Source: UBA2197 sp034370465
GTDB lineage: Bacteria; Desulfobacterota; Desulfuromonadia; Desulfuromonadales; UBA2197
Assembly (NCBI GenBank): GCA_034370465.1
Contig: JAXMLA010000375.1
Location: 1 to 23,229, forward strand
Reading direction: 5' to 3'
Length of the DNA: 23,229 bases
Shown here: one piece after another, positions 20,012 through 23,229 of the stretch
Numbering within the stretch: the stretch's first letter is position 1
Layout: each line of letters starts with the position of its first letter
Translations under genes and position numbers: made by a program
The notes under the pieces: model-generated
Databases searched by the model: none
Seen by the model: the letters and a program-made list of their open reading frames with translations, nothing else
What the model was told of the DNA's origin: nothing

Positions 20012-22821
20012 CAGGCGATCCGCACAGTCTTGTAAAGAAAGTTCTTGTAGCGGAAGAAGATTTTCTTCTCCTCGGCCGCTTCGCTGCGCGGGTCACAGGC
20101 GCGCAACAGTTCGGCGCTCCTGGGCATGGTGTCGGCGCCTGCGGCGCGGGCGAGCTCGATGATCTCGATGACAATATCGCGGGTGATGCGATTCGCCGAA
20201 TAGGGTTCGTAGATGCCGCTCCAGAAGTCGCTTTGACCTTCGACGATGCGCTGATAGATCTCGCGGGCGACGTCGTTGGTCAGGCTTCCCCGAGGGCTTG
20301 GCAGCTGCGGCGGGTCAAGGGCAGTGAGGATGGCGCGGATATCGTCTTCGCTGACGCTGCGTCCTTTGCGAAAGAAGAGGGCGCGGAGCAGGATGCTGCG
20401 TAGTTCGCGGATGTTGCCGGTGTAATGATGCGCCGCCAGCAAGGCCTGGGCGCCGCGGTTCAGGGTCGGACCGTCTTCGTCGCGCTCTTCCGGTTTTTTG
20501 TAGACGCGGTAGAGTTTGCCAAGGAAGTGGACGGCAAGGTCAGGGATGTCTTCGCGCCGGTCATTCAAGGACGGCACCTGAATCGTCAGTTCGTTGAGCC
20601 GGTGGTAAAGGTCTTCGCGAAAATGCCCGGACTGGATCAGCCCTTTGAGATCGCGGTTGGTGGCGGCGATGAGGAGGACGCGGGCATAGCGGGTGCTATT
20701 CTCGCCGAGGCGGACAAAGCCGCCATTGTCAAGGAAGCGCAGCAGCTGCACCTGAGTCTTGGGATCGGCATCGCCGATTTCGTCGAGGAAGACCACGCCG
20801 CCATGCGCTTCTTCGAGAATCCCCTTGCGGTCGGTATGGGCGCCGGTGTAGGCGCCGCGCTTGTGGCCGAAGAGTTCCGAATAGGTGAGCTCGCCGCTGT
20901 AGGCGGCGATATTGGTCTTCTTGACCGGCAGTTCGCCGCGCGGGTTGATCCGCTCCTGATAGATGGCGTTGAGCCGCGAAAAGATGTTGTTGAAGAGGAA
21001 CTCCTTGCCGCTGCCGGTGTCGCCGGTGATCAGGATCGAGGGGAGGCCGAGGGTCGCTTCCTGCAAGCCACTCTGTTGCCAGGTGGCGATACGGTTGAAG
21101 AGGGGTGGGGCAATGGTCTGGATGAAGTTGACGACCTCGTTCGCCTTGGCCGATTTGCCGATGATGTTGCCGAGGATATAGGACGAAATCTTCGGGTCTT
21201 TGTAGCCGACATCCTTCTGCAGGCGGTTGACTTCGGTGGTCAACTGCTCAATGCGCTGCAGATCGGAGAGGTGGCGGGAGATCATCCGTTCAATGATCAT
21301 CAGGATGCGGCGGTGTTCGTCGGTAAAGTAGTGGGAGCGTAAGCTGTCGAGACAGATGACGGCGATGACTTCATCGTCGCAGATCACCGGCACGGCGATC
21401 TCGCTGCGAATCGCTTCGGTAATCTCCCGATAGAATCCGTCACTGCGTTTCTCTTCCTGGGTATCGGTGATCAGGTGCGGTCGGCCGGTGAAAGCGACGT
21501 AGCCGGTCATGCTCCGCTCTGCCGGAGGCAAATTGAGGCCGCCGACGCGATTGGGGGGGATATTCTTCTTCAGCCAGGACTTGCTCTTCGCCCCGACGAG
21601 GGTGCCATCAGGCTCCTCGACGACCAGCCAGCGCTCCCCCCCTTCTTCGCGCACCAGGGCGATACTACCGGTATCGGCGTTGATCAGTTCCGTCGCTTTC
21701 GAGAGGACGCGGGTGAGAAAGGGGGCGAGGCTGTCGTATTTCTCCTTGAGGAGATCGTTGATCTCGGCGAGGACCTTGATTTCGATATGTTCATCGCCGA
21801 TCTCCTGAATGACCCGCTGCGCCATCTCGGCATGGGCTTCCAGGAGGCCCTTTTCAAAATCGCTGAGGAGATGGGCTTCGCGCATGTAGTAGTTGACCAG
21901 GCAGATGACCTTGCGGGTGCGCGGCTCATAACGCGGCACCACATACAGGGACTTGAGGCCGAGTTCTTCGACGAGATAGCGCTTTTGCAGCGACTCCGAG
22001 GGGAGATCGGTGAAATAAAGAGGGTGAAGAAGGGTGTCGTCGGTGATGATCCCCTGCCGGTTGATATAACGGGACAGGAGCGACTCCCCCGGCCCGAGGC
22101 TGATCAAGCGTTCATCCTCGTAAAGGAGGGCCGCCTCCCGCTCTTTCGAATAAGAGGCGACGATCTGCAAGCTCTCCTGCTCTGCTCCGGCGGAAGGGAT
22201 GAGGACCGAGGCCAGGGTCAATTTGTCGATCAGTCGGACCGCCGACTTGACCATGATCAGCGCCGCTTCTTTCTTCTTGGCCTGATCGACGCGCCGCGCC
22301 AAAACGAGCTGCTGGTGGTATTTGCGCGCCTGATCGATGATCGGGGCAACATCGGTCAAAAAGTTCTGGAGGAGATTCAAGGCTGGTTCGGCAGGGAGCT
22401 GGCCGGGCTGACTAGTGTCGAGACAGAGGACACCGATACCGCGTTCCAGGTGGATCAAAGGGAGGAGGAGGGTGGCGCGGATTTCAAAGCGTCGGGCAAA
22501 TTCCGGACCGCCATCGGGGAGGAGCGCGAAATCGTCAATCCGGTTGCCGGTGCGGGTCAGGTAGGCGTGCGCCTCAAGGCCATCAGCGTTGGTCAAGGGA
22601 AAGGTCGTGGCGCGCAGAGCCGCAGCGTGGGGCCCAGTCGCCGCCGCACAGGCAAGGACACCGTCGGTCAGATCTTCAAGATAAAGACGGCAGCGCCCCT
22701 GACGGTTGATCAGGGCGATCGCTTCGAGAAGGGCATGGAGAATGTCATCGAGATTCTCCTTGGAGTAGGAATTGATTTTGAGGCGCAACTGATCGAGGCG
22801 GATCGAGGTGTTGATCGGCAT
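20011..22821 (-). CDS. GAF-domain sigma-54 transcription activator, atypical C-terminus
   Basis: A 936-residue bacterial enhancer-binding protein. The first 530 residues contain what look like three GAF-type sensor domains (roughly 20-160, 190-335 and 365-515) with no receiver domain. The AAA+ domain follows: Walker A GDTGSGK (600-606), the sigma-54 contact loop as GAYTGA (656-661) instead of the usual GAFTGA, Walker B GGVVFLDEIGD (674-684), sensor I AATNRDL and the arginine-finger region FREDLYHRLN. After about residue 840 there is no recognisable Fis-type helix-turn-helix; the end reads RSAELLRACDP then KKIFFRYKNFLYKTVRI. It may bind DNA in an unfamiliar way or act from solution. The ATG at 22821 has a weak purine tract (GCAGGACTCC) before it. 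Target promoters unknown. Confidence 0.88.
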   Translation of the reverse strand: MPINTSIRLDQLRLKINSYSKENLDDILHALLEAIALINRQGRCRLYLEDLTDGVLACAAATGPHAAALRATTFPLTNADGLEAHAYLTRTGNRIDDFALLPDGGPEFARRFEIRATLLLPLIHLERGIGVLCLDTSQPGQLPAEPALNLLQNFLTDVAPIIDQARKYHQQLVLARRVDQAKKKEAALIMVKSAVRLIDKLTLASVLIPSAGAEQESLQIVASYSKEREAALLYEDERLISLGPGESLLSRYINRQGIITDDTLLHPLYFTDLPSESLQKRYLVEELGLKSLYVVPRYEPRTRKVICLVNYYMREAHLLSDFEKGLLEAHAEMAQRVIQEIGDEHIEIKVLAEINDLLKEKYDSLAPFLTRVLSKATELINADTGSIALVREEGGERWLVVEEPDGTLVGAKSKSWLKKNIPPNRVGGLNLPPAERSMTGYVAFTGRPHLITDTQEEKRSDGFYREITEAIRSEIAVPVICDDEVIAVICLDSLRSHYFTDEHRRILMIIERMISRHLSDLQRIEQLTTEVNRLQKDVGYKDPKISSYILGNIIGKSAKANEVVNFIQTIAPPLFNRIATWQQSGLQEATLGLPSILITGDTGSGKEFLFNNIFSRLNAIYQERINPRGELPVKKTNIAAYSGELTYSELFGHKRGAYTGAHTDRKGILEEAHGGVVFLDEIGDADPKTQVQLLRFLDNGGFVRLGENSTRYARVLLIAATNRDLKGLIQSGHFREDLYHRLNELTIQVPSLNDRREDIPDLAVHFLGKLYRVYKKPEERDEDGPTLNRGAQALLAAHHYTGNIRELRSILLRALFFRKGRSVSEDDIRAILTALDPPQLPSPRGSLTNDVAREIYQRIVEGQSDFWSGIYEPYSANRITRDIVIEIIELARAAGADTMPRSAELLRACDPRSEAAEEKKIFFRYKNFLYKTVRIA

Positions 22822-22859
22822 GGAGTCCTGCTTTCAGTGTGTCGTTAAGCTACACAGAG

Positions 22860-22888
22860 AGTATAGGGGATAAGCGGCTGCAGGTAAA
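22860..22888 (-). promoter_or_regulatory. Promoter of the sigma-54 activator gene
   Basis: On the minus strand, TTTACC (22888-22883) and TATACT (22865-22860) are exactly 17 bases apart. The -35 matches 4 of 6 and the -10 5 of 6 consensus bases. It lies about 40 bases before the ATG at 22821 and is the only good candidate in the gap. Confidence 0.6.
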
Positions 22889-22906
22889 CGGGAGAAATAG
22901 ATCGAT

Positions 22907-22967
22907 GTGTAAAGGATTTTCACGGAAGGCGTACTATTTGCTTTACACGAAAAGTCTCTTCGTGTAA
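22907..22967. promoter_or_regulatory. GTGTAA repeats and palindrome upstream of tRNA-Ser
   Basis: TTACACGAA (22943-22951) and TTCGTGTAA (22959-22967) form a perfect 9-base inverted repeat with a 7-base spacer. A further half-site GTGTAAAG (22907-22914) is the exact reverse complement of CTTTACAC (22941-22948). So GTGTAA occurs three times in the gap between the sigma-54 activator and the tRNA. The TGTAAT at 22963-22968 could also be the tRNA -10 box. This may be an operator, or a hairpin in the tRNA leader. Confidence 0.45.
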
Positions 22968-22981
22968 TTTGCCAAACCTGC

Positions 22982-23072
22982 GGAGAGATGTCCGAGTGGT
23001 TTAAGGAGCACGCCTGGAAAGTGTGTGAGCGTTAATAGCGCTCCGAGGGTTCGAATCCCTCTCTCTCCTCCA
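22982..23072 (+). tRNA. tRNA-Ser (anticodon GGA)
   Basis: A complete class II tRNA cloverleaf. The acceptor GGAGAGA (22982-22988) pairs with TCTCTCC (23062-23068). The anticodon loop CTGGAAA places GGA at 23016-23018, reading UCC and UCU serine codons. A long variable arm, GAGCG...CGCTC, and the T arm GAGGG-TTCGAAT-CCCTC (23045-23061) follow. The CCA end is encoded (23070-23072). The discriminator base is T (23069), whereas bacterial serine tRNAs usually have G there. Confidence 0.97.
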
Positions 23073-23081
23073 TAAAAAAAC

Positions 23082-23117
23082 AAAGAAGCCCTCGAGAAAT
23101 CGGGGGCTTCTTTTTTT
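23082..23117 (+). terminator. Intrinsic terminator after tRNA-Ser
   Basis: An 11-base stem, GAAGCCCTCGA (23085-23095) with TCGGGGGCTTC (23100-23110), has a GAAA tetraloop and one T-G pair, followed by seven T residues. It starts 10 bases after the tRNA 3' end. I see nothing else supportable from here to the window end. Confidence 0.9.
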
Positions 23118-23229
23118 ATGTAAAAACTTCTGCTCAGTAAACAATCGAGTTTGTAAGATTTTTATCAGAGGTGCGGACGACCTCATGATCTCCCCGTCCC
23201 TCTGGCTTGTCACGGGCGGGAGTGACTGT

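Noticed and set aside
23001..23213. Minus-strand frame containing RERDSNPRSAIN, overlapping the tRNA
   Set aside because: This is a translation of the reverse complement of a tRNA-Ser and its surroundings, a common false gene; no ribosome-binding site supports it.

Overview
The window looks like chromosomal DNA of a GC-rich anaerobic bacterium of the Desulfuromonadales type (Geobacter/Desulfuromonas/Pelobacter relatives). This is an inference from gene content: futalosine-route menaquinone genes, a cobalamin-riboswitch-controlled ThiC paralogue of the BzaF type, a DUF4212/VC_2705-type Na+:solute symporter pair, an ethylbenzene-dehydrogenase-like haem-binding protein, and a large sigma-54 activator. 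No phage, plasmid, CRISPR array or complete insertion sequence was seen.

Layout, left to right. (1) 1-1657: the 3' part of a BioD-like/DRTGG ATPase, convergent with an M48 metalloprotease lipoprotein. (2) 1756-4334: a terminator, then a promoter, a cobalamin riboswitch and an intrinsic terminator that together control a ThiC-family gene, best read as bzaF (5-hydroxybenzimidazole synthase). A small amidohydrolase follows. (3) 4487-5107: a LysE-type exporter. (4) 11281-5226, minus strand: mqnP-ubiX-mqnE-mqnC-hisC-mutY, a probable long operon with menaquinone (futalosine pathway) genes at its head. Two of its gaps are filled by palindromic repeats, and one of these carries a decayed DUF559 endonuclease fragment. 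(5) 11430-12046: a CopG-like antitoxin and MazF/PemK toxin pair with an inverted repeat bracketing its ribosome-binding site. (6) 12187-14898: a small unknown protein, convergent with a DinG-type helicase carrying an N-terminal RadC/JAMM-like domain. (7) 15047-18775: a promoter, a two-subunit symporter, a TIM-barrel isomerase-like protein, a periplasmic haem-binding-type protein and a strong terminator. (8) 22821-18776, minus strand: a three-GAF sigma-54 activator without a recognisable Fis helix-turn-helix, coupled to a tRNA nucleotidyltransferase-like gene. (9) 22982-23117: tRNA-Ser(GGA) and its terminator.

Most intergenic gaps longer than about 100 bases hold a palindromic repeat, from at least four families. 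Two families recur: a GTAGGGGC-ended element with variable but self-complementary stems (three loci), and a CCCTCCC-TTGAC-GGGAGGG hairpin pair (two loci). The second family flanks the DUF559 remnant and is the best candidate here for an under-described mobile element. The riboswitch-bzaF unit and the JAMM-DinG fusion are the most informative functional observations.
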